DNA of 64,000 nucleotides. Origin: Rana temporaria. Taxonomy: Eukaryota; Chordata; Amphibia; Anura; Ranidae. The notes beneath the pieces are model-generated. The model was not told the origin of the DNA. It did not search any database and worked only from the letters and a program-made list of their open reading frames with translations. Of this stretch, positions 22,132 to 33,294 are shown piece by piece. The DNA is taken from NCBI RefSeq assembly GCF_905171775.1, contig NC_053494.1, forward strand, positions 51,538,749-51,602,748, written 5' to 3'. How positions within the stretch are numbered: the first letter of the stretch is position 1; each line of letters opens with the position of its first letter. A program made the position numbers and the translations under genes.

Positions 22132-22550
22132 CAGGGGTCTCCAATCTTAAAAAAAAAAGGGGCCAATTTACTGTCCTTGAGAATTCAGGGGGCCAAACAT
22201 TGCCCATTGGGAGTAAAACATGTCAGTGGATATAACCAATGCCCCATCATTGGTATTAGTGCTAGGAATAGTGCCCCATCATTGGTGTCAATGGGAGGAC
22301 CAGGGCCCATCACTGGTGTCTGTGGGAGAAAGAGTCCAAATTGCTGGTGTTAATTTGAGAAGTAGTGCCTTGTATCAGTGGGGGAAATAGTGACGCATCA
22401 TTGGTGTCAATGGAGGAAATGATGTCCCATTTTTGGTGTCAGTGGGAGGAATTGTGATTTGTATCAGTGGGAGAAATAGTGCCCCAAGGGCTGAATAATG
22501 GCAAGCAAAGGGCCACATTCAGCCCTTTGGCTGCAGTTTGGAGACCACTG
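22132..22550. mobile_element. hAT-like element with tandem GTGCCCCATCATTGGTGTC units
   Basis: The ends CAGGGGTCTCCAA and TTTGGAGACCACTG are inverted. The flanks CGATAGAG and CTATAGAA agree at 6 of 8 positions. The middle is a degenerate tandem of about 40-bp units containing CATCATTGGTGTC. Confidence 0.65.
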
Positions 22551-23354
22551 CTATAGAAGAATCTTCATATTTCAGTTTCAATGCAAAACGGCATCAACCC
22601 CTCTACCACATCCTCTCCCGTCCCCTGGCCCCCACACTCCTGGCCTCCTAGGCTTTGGGAGAAGAACCATCCCATAGCGGATGGAAGAAATACGGACATA
22701 CGGTCCGCTGGTGTGAAAGGGCCCTAACGCGCGATACCAGGCATTGTACATATGTGCCTTTTTTTGCATTGCTGCACTGAATGCGTAGGGCAGCCCATTC
22801 ATTTCAAGGGGCTGCTCAATGCGTGACAAATGCAGCAAAGAAGCTCATGTACCTTTTTGGGCTTGGCACATTTTTAATCGAATGCTTTTCCACTTTTAGT
22901 GCATGTTTTTTTGTGCACTACAGACTACACCATGCATATTGCTTGCCACATTTTGGGTGCCATTAACAATGAATGAAATGCATTTTAGGAGGGTGGGCTT
23001 TCATGCCCATATGCCGCACTTACTACAGCCATGAGCAGCAGAGCTTTCTGTGCTGAGAGCAGGGTCACTGCGCACTCCCAGCACAGTGATCGAGCTATCA
23101 AAGACAGCTTTCATTCCAAAAGGGGGAGGGAGGACGTTTTTTTCAGCTAAGCACATCCTCCTGTCTGCATGCCTGATCTAAGGGCAGATAGATTAGAGGA
23201 AGTAAAAGCTACATGAATCATCTGCCCTTACTCAAGATGGCCATGTCCAGAAATGCCAAGGGGATGTTGTTTTGAATATTTTAAATAGCATTTTTGGTTT
23301 GTGGTGCTCAGATGCAGTGCAGTTTGAATACCTATTTCTGTAAATAAAATACCT
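22551..23354. other. tmem130 intron 1, no exon seen
   Basis: Contains a short CTTTCACAC-class end (about 22685-22727) and AT-balanced unique-looking DNA. No splice-bounded coding block similar to TMEM130 was found. Confidence 0.4.
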
Positions 23355-23715
23355 CTGGTTAATACCTCCCAACTTTTTGAGATGGGAACAAGGGAAACCT
23401 ATAAGCAAAAGTACGAAGGCAGAGAACACATCCCCTGTCACGCCCCCTTAAATGAGAATTATACCAAAAAAAATATTAATTAAACCCACAAGTAATTTTT
23501 TTTAACCACTGCTATTCCTTTTTGGATTCTGAAATGTGCAATTGCAGCAATTTAGAGATTTGGATGAAAGGTTTAGCACTTGGAAACACTTTTTGAAAGA
23601 TCAGACCAAAATGAAGGACAAATTTGGAGCAAAGAGGGACAAAAGAACTTTGTTCCAAATGAGAGGGGGTCCTCGAAATCAGGGACAGTTTGGAGCTGTG
23701 CTGGTGGCTGCTGCA
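23355..23715. repeat. Dispersed repeat (ACCTCCCAACTTTTTGAG start)
   Basis: Starts with TAATACCTCCCAACTTTTTG and continues to GGACAGTTTGGAGC. The right half matches 17331-17535. Class unknown; the class may be a DNA transposon, as ends with inverted sequence are not obvious. Confidence 0.45.
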
Positions 23716-23784
23716 TTTGGCAAAACTTTTAAGCTTGGTATACAATTATTGAAATGCACCCGTTTCAGCAGGAACTGGACAAAT

Positions 23785-24275
23785 TTCCGACGATCCACGA
23801 ACGTACGACCGGCCGTCGCATTTTTTTACGTCGTTTCCGTTCTGCTTTTCCCGGTCGTATAGTTAAAGCTGCTATATGGTGGCGTACTCAATGTTAAGTA
23901 TGGCCGTTCCCGCGTCTAATTTTTAAAATTTTACGTTGTTTGCGTAAGTCGTCCGTGAATGGGGCTGGATGCCATTTACGTTCACGTTGAAAACAATGAC
24001 GTCCTTGCGACGTCATTTGGAACAATGCACCCTGGGAGTTTTTACGGACGCGCATGCGCAGTTCGTTCGGCGCAGGGACGTGCTTCATTTAAATGAAACA
24101 CGCCCCCTACCCGCCCAATTTGAATTCCGCGCCCTTGGGCCGCGAGAGATACACTACGCCGCCGTAACTTACGGCGCAAATTCGTTGAGGTTTCAAACCA
24201 AAGCCAAGTAAGTTACAGCGGCGTAGCGTATCTTACATCTGCGCCGGGCGCAGAGTATGTATGTGGATCTGCCCC
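23785..24275. mobile_element. GGCC-family copy e, left-truncated
   Basis: Enters the family sequence at CCGACGATCCACGAACGTACG and runs to GTATGTGGATCTGCCCC. It contains TAAGTATGGCCGT and AACACGCCCC in family order. The left third is missing. Confidence 0.7.
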
Positions 24276-24300
24276 TCTGTGTTTACATTGCTTTAGGCTC

Positions 24301-24941
24301 TAGACATGTGCGTTCCCGTTTGTAACAAATGGATTTTCGTATGAATTTGTTAGTTTTCATACATTCGTATCAATTCGATCATCCGAAAAGCTGAAAAAAA
24401 CAAAATTCCAAAATTACGGAATTACGAATAAGCAAAATAACGAACAAGCGAAAATACGAACGTACGTTTGGACAATCTTACTAAAATACGAAACACCGAA
24501 AAAGCAAAAGAACGAAAATGACATCTATAACGAACGATTTGCATTCCGTATTTTAAATCCTTTGTATGTTTGTATTTTCATTCGTATGTTTGTATTTTCA
24601 TTTGTGTGTTTTGTAAATCCGTTTCTTTGTCTGTTCGTAAATTTGTGGACTTGTATCGTTATCTTACAAAATTACGAATTTCGAATCAACGAAAATAAAT
24701 TAGACAGAATTACAAATCATTCAGTATAAACGAAAATACAACTGTTACGAAAATACGAACGGGTCCGAATAGGAAAACTTGCGTCTTACGAAATACGAAC
24801 GGGTCCGAATAGGAAAACTTGAGTCTTACAAAATGACGAATCTACGGAACGAGAAAAAACGGAACAAAAAAATACGAACATTTTTGTTGTGCAGACGAAA
24901 CGGAACAAAAAATATGAACATTTTTGTTGTGCACATGTCTA
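24301..24941. mobile_element. hAT-type element with TAGACATGTGC ends
   Basis: TAGACATGTGC at 24301 and GCACATGTCTA ending at 24941 are inverted ends. The flanks TTAGGCTC (24293-24300) and TTAGACTC (24942-24949) agree at 7 of 8 positions. The interior is made of ACGAAAATACGAACG-like units. Confidence 0.85.
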
Positions 24942-24947
24942 TTAGAC

Positions 24948-25190
24948 TCCATTCACACCTGAACGTGTCGTACTTGCGGTATAATTCATTAGTAATGGCA
25001 CCCTAAATGCGTGGTTAAAAAATGTGTGAAGCTCAAAAAGGGTACAGGAATGCCTTGGTGCATTTGCCGCACATCGGGCAGCTTATTCAAAGGAATAGTC
25101 TGCCCTATGCGTGAAACGCAAAATTACACCAATAAAAATGTGAAAAGACCTTCTGCCGCAATACGCTAGGTGTGAACCTTGGCCCGGATT
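24948..25190. mobile_element. TTCACACC-class miniature element abutting a GGCC-family insertion
   Basis: TCCATTCACACCTGAACG at the left is answered by CGCTAGGTGTGAACCTT at the right, where the GGCC-family copy f is inserted at once. Short and noncoding. Confidence 0.5.
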
Positions 25191-25918
25191 CAGAACGAAG
25201 TTACGCTGGCGTATCTATTGATACGCCGCGTAACTTCTAGGATGCGCCGGCGTATCTTTTTTCTGTATTCAGAAAACAAGATACGCCGGAATTTTGGTAA
25301 GATGCGACTAGCGTAAGCCTCTTACGCCGTTGTATCTTAGTTGCATATTTACGCTGGCCGCTAGGTGGCGTTTCCGTAGATTTATGCGAGGAATATGCAA
25401 ATTAGGTAGATACGCCGATTCACAAACGTACGTACGCCCGGCGCTTTTTTTACGTTGTTTACGTAAGGCTTTTTCCGGCGTAAAGTTACCCCTCATAAAG
25501 CAGGGGTAAGTCATGTTAGGTATGGACGTCGGAAAAGTACGAACAGCGTCGTATTTTATGTCGTTTGCGTAAGTCGTTCGCGAATAGGGCTGTACGTAAG
25601 TTACGTTCACGTCGAAAGCATTGACAGTTTGCGGCGTAACTTGGAGCATACGCACTTGGAAACGTTCACGGACGGCGCATGCGCTGTTCGTAAGAAACGT
25701 CAATTACGTGGGGTCACAAGCAATTTAAATAAAACACGCCCACATCATCCACATTTGAATTAGGCGGGCTTATGCCGACACATTTACACTACGCCGCCGT
25801 AACTTAGGGCGCAAGTTCTTTCTGAATACGAAACTTGCGCCCTAAGTTACGGCGGCGTAGTGTATCTGAGATACGCTACGCCCGCCGATAGATACGATAA
25901 TGTATCTGAATCCGGGCC
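25191..25918. mobile_element. GGCC-family miniature transposon, copy f
   Basis: The ends GGCCCGGATTCAGA and CTGAATCCGGGCC are inverted, and CTT flanks both sides (25188-25190 and 25919-25921). Length 728 bp. The 131-residue frame on the minus strand (25308-25703) lies inside and has no domain. Confidence 0.85.
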
Positions 25919-25921
25919 CTT

Positions 25922-26129
25922 GTGTGTAAGTTTGGAACTTCTAGCAATTAAACTTACACAGTTCTAGGTCCCCATAGCAGGTCCCTCATTTTCCACATCA
26001 GCCATTCATAAAACCAGCATGATTGATCTAGTTGAAAATTTTGACTAATATCCATTAACAAGACCCCTTGTTTTCAGTGAAACTGTACAAGAGCTGTGAC
26101 TGTATGTTTAAGCGCTGGAAGTTCAGTGT
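25922..26129. other. tmem130 intron 1, short unassigned stretch
   Basis: About 210 bp without repeats that I recognise, and without coding features. Confidence 0.4.
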
Positions 26130-26133
26130 TTAA

Positions 26134-26803
26134 CCACTTCCCTACCGCCTCATTGTGAAATGACGGCGGCAGGAACCCCTCCTCGATCCGGGTGGACGTT
26201 ATACGACGTCCTGCCTTCCCGGCGATCTAGGAGGGACACATATTAACCCCTTTAACGCCACCTAGTGGTTAACCCCTTCCCTGCCAGTCACATTTACACA
26301 GTAATCAATGCATATTTATAGCATTAATCGCTGTATAAATGTGAATGGTCCCAAAAACGTGTCAAAAGTGTCCGATGTGTTCGCCGCAATGTCACGGTGA
26401 CAGTAAAAAAATCGCAAATCGCCGCCAATACTAGTAAAAAAACTCATAAAATAAAAATGCCATAAATCTATCACCTATTTGTAGACGCTATAACTTTTGC
26501 GCAAACCAATCAATATATGATTATTGCGATTTATTTTACCAAAAATATGTAGAAGAATACGTATCGGCCTAAACTGAGGAAAAAAAAAGTTTTTTAAAAA
26601 AAATTGAGATATTTATTAAATAAAAAAGTAAAAAATATTGTGTTTTTTTTTTTTAAATTGTCGCTTAAATTGTCACAAAATGATAAAAAAATTGTTTGGG
26701 TATAGTGTAGCACGACCGCGCAATTGTCATTCAAAGTACTACAGTGCTGAAAGCTGAAAATTGGCTTGGCAGGAAGGTGCGTAAGTGCCCGGTATGGAAG
26801 CGG
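26134..26803 (-). mobile_element. CCACTT/TTAA-family element
   Basis: Starts CCACTTCCCTACCG after TTAA (26130-26133). It shares the TTTACACAGTAATCAATGCA, CCAAAAACGTGTCAAAAGTG and ATACGTATCGGCC blocks with 46036-47024. The right end is worn (GGAAGCGG near 26803) and lacks a clean TTAA. Confidence 0.65.
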
Positions 26804-26819
26804 TGAAAGTGGCATACAT

Positions 26820-27340
26820 CAGCGGTCCCCAACATCCCTGGCACCAGGAACCAGCCTCGCGGAAGACAATCTCTTCACTGACCGGGGTAAGGCAAGGGGG
26901 GTTGGGGGAAGTTTGTTGCAGCCTGTCACCTCAGGAGAGTGGGTTTGGGGACTTCTACTGTACAGCGTCTTTGAAGGTCTGACAGGTAAGGTAACGCAGG
27001 CCATAGACGGTGCATATTTTTTTCCTACATTCACGTGTTGGAGGAAACAAATTTGCATGATTCCCCCATCAACACAGACAGTGCTGACAGGGTAATTCCT
27101 CCCGCCAAGCAATTGTCTTCTTCCAGTGGGGGTGGGTGGGGGGAAGCCGCCCCCACCAGGAGAAGACAGTGATTATCTATAAAGGCTTTAGCAGGCTGGT
27201 TGTACCCAAGTTAATTGACCGATCAGCTTGGTACATTAATGGTTCGAATCTCGGTCTGTTCCTGCTGAGTCAGCCGAGATTCGAACCGTCTATTTCTGGC
27301 CTAAGACAGCACACCCAGTCAGATTATGGATGAAAATGTT
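26820..27340. repeat. Fold-back repeats, including a palindrome with a tRNA T-arm-like core
   Basis: CAGCGGTCCCCAACATCCC at 26820 looks like a hAT left end without a matching right end. Around 27035-27340 several inverted pairs follow, among them GGTTCGAATCTCGG (about 27241-27254) and CCGAGATTCGAACC (about 27276-27289). No complete tRNA can be formed. Confidence 0.4.
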
Positions 27341-27938
27341 TTATTTCATTTTATCTCTTTTCTGTAAAACTTTTGACCCTGCTAGGTGTTGATTGGTCAT
27401 ACAGCCGAGTTTGGGGTAAAACAAAAAATGCCATTCAAGTAGGATTCCCCCCTACACTACAAGGGCTAAATGCTTCTTAATACCTAGGGTATCAGTAACA
27501 GAGACTTTTACCTTGTTATGCTGCTGCAGAACAAAATTTTAATGCATTGCAGATTACCTTCCCTTAGATTTGGTGGCCGTCAATATAGATCAAGCCCAAG
27601 AAAGGAAAGGTAACCCCTGGAAGTCGCACATCTATGGTGTCCTACTGCAATAAATGGCAACCTCAGCCTGGACTTCAACATGGTTCCCCATGACTACTGC
27701 AAGCAAAGCACGAGGTTGCAACACAGTGGTGCGGCATATGCAGGGTTAAAACAGGCACTTTGGTGACATATTGCCTCCTCATCGCCTGTCAAACACAATA
27801 GATCCCTATTCAGAGGGATGGCAAGGGCTGCCTAGAGTGTAAATGTAGCCTAAAGCCAAGTACACACCAGTAGTTTTTTTCGTTCAACCCAGCAGGGCTG
27901 CCATTGACACAATCCTTGCTACAGCAGCCAGGAAACGG
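27341..27938. other. tmem130 intron 1, no exon seen
   Basis: Unique-looking intronic DNA without recognised features. A short piece near 27852-27890 (AAGCCAAGTACACACCAG) resembles the start of the TACACAC-class elements. Confidence 0.4.
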
Positions 27939-28318
27939 GTGCGGTGCTACCACTAGGCAAACTAAGCAGCCGCCTCGGGCGCACTGCTGCCTAGGGTGCC
28001 TGGCCACTGGTGTTCCTACTCTCTTCTCTCTGCAGCAAGCAACTAAGTCTTAGCATCAGCAGGCAGCAGCCATCATTGATGGGCACTGGTAGGCTGCATT
28101 TGATGGGCGCTGGTGAGGCTGCATTGATGGGTGCTGGTAGGCTGCATTTGATGGGGGCTGGTGAGGTTGCATTTGATGGGCACTTCATTAAAAAGGTGGG
28201 GTATACATGGGCAGGCCAAATGAGGTGGAGTCAGGGGTGGAACAAGAGGGGGCAGGGGGGGGGGGGCGGCAAAATGAAGTTTCGCCTAGGGTGTCAAAAA
28301 TCTTTGCACCAGCCCTGC
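27939..28318 (-). mobile_element. hAT-type miniature element, relative of 11753-12090 in reverse
   Basis: GGTGCTACCACTAGGCAAAC and TTGCACCAGCCCTG mirror the ends of the copy at 11753-12090, and CGGGCGCACTGCTGCCTAGG matches its interior. A short tandem of TGATGGGCGCTGGTGAGGC units (about 28075-28185) is inside. Target duplication not clear. Confidence 0.6.
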
Positions 28319-28499
28319 CCGGAACGCATGTAAATCTGACTGTCGACTGACAACCCCTCAAACCCCCAGAAGCCTCCCCATGTGACTCCCCCCCATTAAT
28401 ATTTCTTGGGTGTCTGGGACTCGCATGGTGGGTGTCTCTGGGTAAAGGGGAGGGAGATAAGTGAATCTCTGTTCTTCTCTAGCTAGTAAGAACTCAGAA

Positions 28500-29260
28500 A
28501 CTACAAAGAAACATACAGGAATGGGCAAGCACCTAGTGCATTACAAAAATAAAACTGAAAAAATAAATAAAGTGAGCGCCAAACAGAAAAATAAAATGAA
28601 CTAACAGCTGCTTGCAAAAAAAGGCAATATATCCAATCCTCCAAAGCAATAACCATAAAATATGCAGTGCTGTGATGATTTTAAAGCTAGTTACATAAAC
28701 TTAAAAAACATAAAAAAAGTCTTTGTGGCTACACAATTAAGTGCAGCAAACCCACTTTGATAATGCCACTCATGTGGAGTATGATGAATCCTCTCCTTTG
28801 ATCCTTATATGTGGAACTCCAGATAGGCCAGAAAAAGAAAAAAAAAAACGAACAAAAGATCATAAGAAGTATCAATGGTGAAAACGGGAATGTCTACAGG
28901 ATTGAGTACAAGGATTGCCTCTCGTATTATCTCACTTCACAGGGTAGAGCTTCATTCATATGTCCCAAAATACCAAAGGCCATAAACAAAAGATATGCCT
29001 CAAAGTATTGAAAGGACATACATTGAACAGGTAAAATTGCATAAAAACAACATATCATGCCACTAAACTCATATATAACACCTGTAGGTGTTATATAGGC
29101 GGCACAACATTCTGGCTCTGAAATCCTACCCTTTGTGATTCGCATAAAAATGCATCCTCAGGGGCCTCTAACATGTGTAACAGCGGCCATATTTATGTAG
29201 TCCAAACAGGAAATGTAAAACCAAAAATTATTTATTGAAAAATGTAAAACTTTCCAGTCC
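28500..29260 (-). repeat. Degenerate retroelement-like repeat, minus orientation, with hammerhead-like core
   Basis: AT-rich on the far side (AATAAATAAAGTGAGCGCC), followed on the minus strand by CCCCTGAGGATGCA and GAATCACAAAGGG. The layout resembles 5757-6650 and 33290-34200. No open frame of use. The class is inferred from the motif only. Confidence 0.35.
29129..29164 (-). ncRNA. Hammerhead-ribozyme-like motif, degenerate copy 2 (minus strand)
   Basis: On the minus strand CCC (29164-29162) can pair with GGG (29131-29129). CTGAGGA (29161-29155) is one change from the core. GCAT and ATGC form a 4-bp helix II, followed by GAATC in place of GAAAC, and AA where TA or TC would be needed at the cut. 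Probably dead. Confidence 0.35.
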
Positions 29261-29377
29261 TATCCTACTGTAGAGGACCTCTAAATGCTGGGATTGACTG
29301 CTTTTTTTCTAGTAGGAACTCAGAAGCGACCTGTATTACATCACAATAAAGTTTAGTGAAAAAAAAAACTGTAAATA

Positions 29378-30658
29378 CAGGGGCGTTGCTAGATGGTAAA
29401 AAGACCAGGGGCTTCAGCCGAAGATGGTGTATGTGATGCAGGCTTTTTTTTTGGCTGGGCCGTGAGTCGTGACCTACTTGACATACATACACTGACCTAC
29501 CTGACATACATACATACACTGACCTACCTGACCTACATACACTGACCTACCTGACATACAATGACCTACCTGACCTACATACACTGACCTACCTGACCTA
29601 CATACACTGATGGTAGTGACCTACATACACTGACCTACCTGACCTACATACACTGACCTACCTGACCTACATAAACTGACCTACCTACACTCACAGTAGT
29701 GACCTACATACACTGACCTACCTGACCTACCTACACTGACCTACCTACACTGACCTACCTACACTGACCTACCTGACCTACATACACTGACGGTAGTGAC
29801 TTACATACACTGACCTACCTGACCTACATACACTGACCTACCTGACATACACTGTCCTACATACACTGACCTACATTCACTGACCTACCTGACCTACATA
29901 CACTGACCTACCTGAAATACACTGACCTACCTAACCTACATACACTGACCTACCTGATATACACTGACCTACCTAACCTACATACACTGACCTACCTGAC
30001 ATACACTGACCTACCTGACCTACATACACTGACCTACATGACATACACTGACCTACCTGACCTACATACACTGACGGTAGTGATCTACATACACTGACCT
30101 ACCTACACTGACCTACCTACACTGACATTTACATACACTTACACTGTCTGACCTACCTCAGCTCAGCCTTGGTGTCACAGCAGGCAGTCAGTCATTCTGT
30201 CAGTCATCAGAGGAGGAGGAGAGGAGAGCCCTAGGAGCCTGGAGGAGAGGAGAGCCGAGGAGCCTGGGGGGGAGGAGAGTCGAAGAGCCTGGGGGGGGGG
30301 GGAGCCGAGGAGGAGAGGCGAGGAGGGGAGGAGCCTGTGCGCTTAGTGGGGATGTGGCGCGGTGGCTGCATTGTAATTCCCGCCTTCTGGAGCCTGCAGC
30401 GCCTATGATGGATGTCACACGTCCTGCGGTCCCAGCATTGGACCAGTGAGACGTCCATCATAGGCGTTGCAGGCTCCAGAAGGCGGGACCTGCTATGGCA
30501 CTCGGCCGCACTCGGCCACATTCAGCAGCGCTCGGGATCAGATCGGTCCCGATGTTCGCCACTCGCTCGGGGCTAACGATAGAGACCGGAAATTATGAGA
30601 CTCAGGGCTTTTCAGGGTCACATTCGGGAGCTCTAGCCACCACCTCCCGACGCCCCTG
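29378..30658. mobile_element. hAT-type element carrying a large minisatellite
   Basis: The ends CAGGGGCGTTGCTAGA and GACGCCCCTG are inverted, with flanks TGTAAATA (29370-29377) and TATAAATA (30659-30666) agreeing at 7 of 8. Inside are the CTGACCTACATACA tandem array, a GAGGAGAGG-rich stretch (30205-30340) and a palindrome (30375-30490, GCCTTCTGGAGCCTGC and its inverse). Noncoding. Confidence 0.85.
29462..30165. repeat. Minisatellite, CTGACCTACATACA-type units
   Basis: About 700 bp of imperfect tandem copies mixing CTGACCTACCTGACCTACAT and shorter variants, with interspersed TGACGGTAGTGACCTACAT. Unit length varies, so it is a degenerate minisatellite and not a CRISPR array. Confidence 0.95.
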
Positions 30659-30863
30659 TATAAATAGAAAAACCCCCCCAAATGTTTTAAAAGCACCTCT
30701 GCTACCATCTACACATGAGCATTAACACATGGGGGCACCTACATTCAAAAATTGTCTGATATATATTTACTCTATATTTAAATGTGACAATATATTACAT
30801 TTGTGTGTGCAGACATGTACTTTAGTGTATAGATGAGAGATCTCGCTGTTTCACTGTCTATGG

Positions 30864-32204
30864 CAGGGGTGCCCAACCTTTTGAAAAGCGAGGGCCACTT
30901 AAGCAACTTGGTAACCAGTCGAGGGCCACAATGAGAAGAGCAGGCGGATGACAGGTCACGTCTACTCTATTTGTAAATAGTTTTTATTAAGAGTTTTACA
31001 ATGATACAAAAAAAAAGAAAACACAAAAGTCAGTCCGAGCAAGATAAGACCTCAGATAGCCAACACCATGACATCAACACAGAGCAATTACTGTTAAAAC
31101 ATACCAAAATGGCAGAAACACCCGTCCCACCCCCACCCCGAGCCCCAAAAGGGAACACACTGCCCCGGGGGAAGGAGGCCCGGGACCCCTCCAAAGTAGT
31201 ATTCGCCCCCATTTAAGTATCAGGAGCATGGACAGGCATATTAACCTATGCGGAGCTCTGGACCAGGAAAGACTCGAACTGAGCGAAAGGGCCATCAATC
31301 CCTAGGAGCCAGAAGAGAGGGGAATACCCCCGTCTCCTAGTTCCAATACTAACATATATTAGACCCTTATATCGAAAAACAAAACAATGTTCAATCAACA
31401 AAGAAATGCCTAAATGACCTTTAAGGTCCATAACTAATTCGAAAGCTAAATCAAGTATACTGAATAAGTAGAGCAGTAGGGAAAAAGAAGAAAGAGGAAA
31501 AAAGAACAGATGAAGAAAGAGAAGGACAGAAAGTAGGGGAACAGGAGACACACGGAAGGCCAGTATGCAGAGGGTTCTAGAGCAAGCAGAGAGAATCAAA
31601 GGAGAACTCCAACGTATGAAGCCCAAGGCTCCCAGATAAGCTTGAAACCATCTACATTGTCCAAAATAATGTTGGAAATTTTCTCATTAGACATTATCCA
31701 GGAAATTTTCCGTTTAGCCAATACAAAGGAAACTGATGGGGACTTCCAGGCCCTGGTAATAGTCATCTTGGGTCACGTCTACTCTATAGACCCTCCGATC
31801 CACCCAGATGAAAGGGGACACATTTCCTTCTGTTTTTCGGATTGGAGGTAGGCGGGCGTAAACAGACATCTGTCGCTCTATAGGAGGTGAATTGACGGTT
31901 CCATTTGGTCAGGCTGATCGTGTGAAAAGGGTCTATTCTGTGGGTTAGCTGAACTTTGCCATAGACTCCACCTGTGGCAAAAGCCGGCACAGTAGAGGAA
32001 GCATCGGCTTATGGGGTTCTGCTCCACAGCCGCTTTCTTCCTCTACCGCCAGCTTCATTCACAGCACTGATGCTGCGGTATAGCGGATCAGCAACCTGCG
32101 ATCTGGGCTTGCCAACCTGCCATTCCAGAGCAGGAGGTCGCGGGCCACATCAGAGGGCTCAGGGGGCCACGTGTGGCCCCCGGGCCACTGGTTGGCCACC
32201 CCTG
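30864..32204. mobile_element. hAT-type element split by a truncated L1, just upstream of tmem130 exon 2
   Basis: The ends CAGGGGTGCCCAACC and GGTTGGCCACCCCTG are inverted, with a perfect 8-bp duplication GTCTATGG (30856-30863 and 32205-32212). Subtracting the L1 and one copy of its duplication leaves about 524 bp. Its right end is 119 bp from the exon 2 acceptor. Confidence 0.93.
30971..31770 (-). mobile_element. 5'-truncated L1 (Tx1/L1-like) retrotransposon fragment, minus strand
   Basis: Flanked by a perfect 17-bp duplication GGTCACGTCTACTCTAT (30954-30970 and 31771-31787). On the minus strand the 5' part reads ITRAWKSPSVSF, then KISWIMSNEKIS and FKLIWEPW, which resembles the C-terminal end of frog and fish L1 ORF2. 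The 3' end reads AATAAAAACTATTTACAA. Several stops and shifts make it dead. The frame at 31246-31626 is a by-product. Confidence 0.85.
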
Positions 32205-32323
32205 GTCTATGGCTTTATTTTTAATTCATTACAACATCTACTTAAGTTACACAACCATGTGATGGTGCGGATTAGCTTTTTCTCTGATGTCCTGTTTCAG
32301 TTCCTCATTTTCTGTATTTTTAG

Positions 32324-32629
32324 ATAACTCCTACATCCTAAAGATGACATCAGATGGTCCAATAACCTCAGGTGCCCTGGCTACTGTCAACGCCAGTTTG
32401 GGGATATCGAATGATGGCATGATTCTTATTGTGGACCCCAGACTTTATCATTTCCACTGGATCTACTCTCCGCTACTGCTCAGCCAACGCACAGAGAATG
32501 ACACCAGTTCTGCCTTAACGCTGCAATGTTATAGCCCAGGATCTTACCTGGTTTCCGTCTGGGTAACTGAGAGGAGTTGCCCCTCATGTGGGCCAATTGC
32601 TAGGAACACTACAGAACTCCAAGTGACAA
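32324..32629 (+). CDS. tmem130: tmem130 exon 2 (N-terminal ectodomain)
   Basis: Preceded by TTTTCTGTATTTTTAG and followed by CAA|GTAAGC; phase 1 on both sides. It completes the codon left by exon 1 and adds 102 residues. The read NNSYILKMTSDGPITSGALA lines up with human LYELNLTTDSPATTGA, and LYHFHWIYSPLLL and GSYLVSVWVTE line up with the matching human parts. Asn-X-Ser/Thr sites at NASL, NDTS and NTTE agree with a glycosylated ectodomain. Two Cys (RSCPSCG) match the human CWMC pair. The open frame begins upstream in the intron, but the acceptor sets the start. Confidence 0.93.
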
Positions 32630-33294
32630 GTAAGCACCGTTGACTTATCAAATAAGTGATTTTAACATTCCATCACACTGTTTTAGCTAGAGGAGCGCTA
32701 TCAGGCCCGGACTGGTCATAGGGCACACAGGGAACTTGCGGTCTTGTGGTCTTGTGGGGCAAAGGCAACAGAGCTGCTCCTTGAGCCCCCACTGCTCGCC
32801 CTGCCTCACCGAGGCTGGCTGGCCGGCCGTCTGGCCGTCCACCAATACAGTTCGGCCGTTGGGCTGGGGGCAGAGACTACAGGTCACGTTACCTGTGACC
32901 GTTATGAGGGAGGGGATCTACATAAGATGCGGCTGCCGGTGTTCAGTACAGTTTAAATACAGTTCAGTGCAAGAGGAATCAGAGGGCCTTACTTGCTTAC
33001 AATCTAAAAGGGGGTACAAGTTTAAATGTGTTCCCACATCCACAGTAAGCCCCCCGTTCATATTGGGGCAATTTGATACGTCAAAACGCATGCCAAATCA
33101 CAGCCTATTGCCGGCAACGGCGCCACTCGAATCGGTGCGACGCCAGCTTTGCGGCGCCGCGCCAATTTCCAAAAGTAGTTCCTGCACTACTTTTGCCTTT
33201 CACATCGCCCGTGAACTCGCAATGATATGCGGGTTTGAAATTGTGCGAGTTCAGCTGAATTTGAACCCGCCTCCAATGCGAATGTACCCTAAAT
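32630..33294. other. tmem130 intron 2, left part; dispersed repeat piece at 32945-33010
   Basis: The block TTCAGTGCAAGAGGAATCAG and CTTACAATCTAAAAGG resembles the repeat around 43110-43600 (ACAGGATTTATATAGCGCC family). The 188-residue frame at 32736-33302 crosses this repeat and is not credible. Confidence 0.4.

Noticed and set aside
27241..27289. A tRNA gene
   Set aside because: Only a T-arm-like stretch is present, in both directions; no acceptor stem, D arm or A box can be paired.
29462..30165. CRISPR-like look of regular repeats
   Set aside because: Units are contiguous and variable in length, without unique spacers; it is a minisatellite in a vertebrate intron.
31246..31626. 126-codon hydrophobic frame on the minus strand
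   Set aside because: Lies in the 3' untranslated part of the truncated L1; the hydrophobic look comes from pyrimidine-rich DNA.
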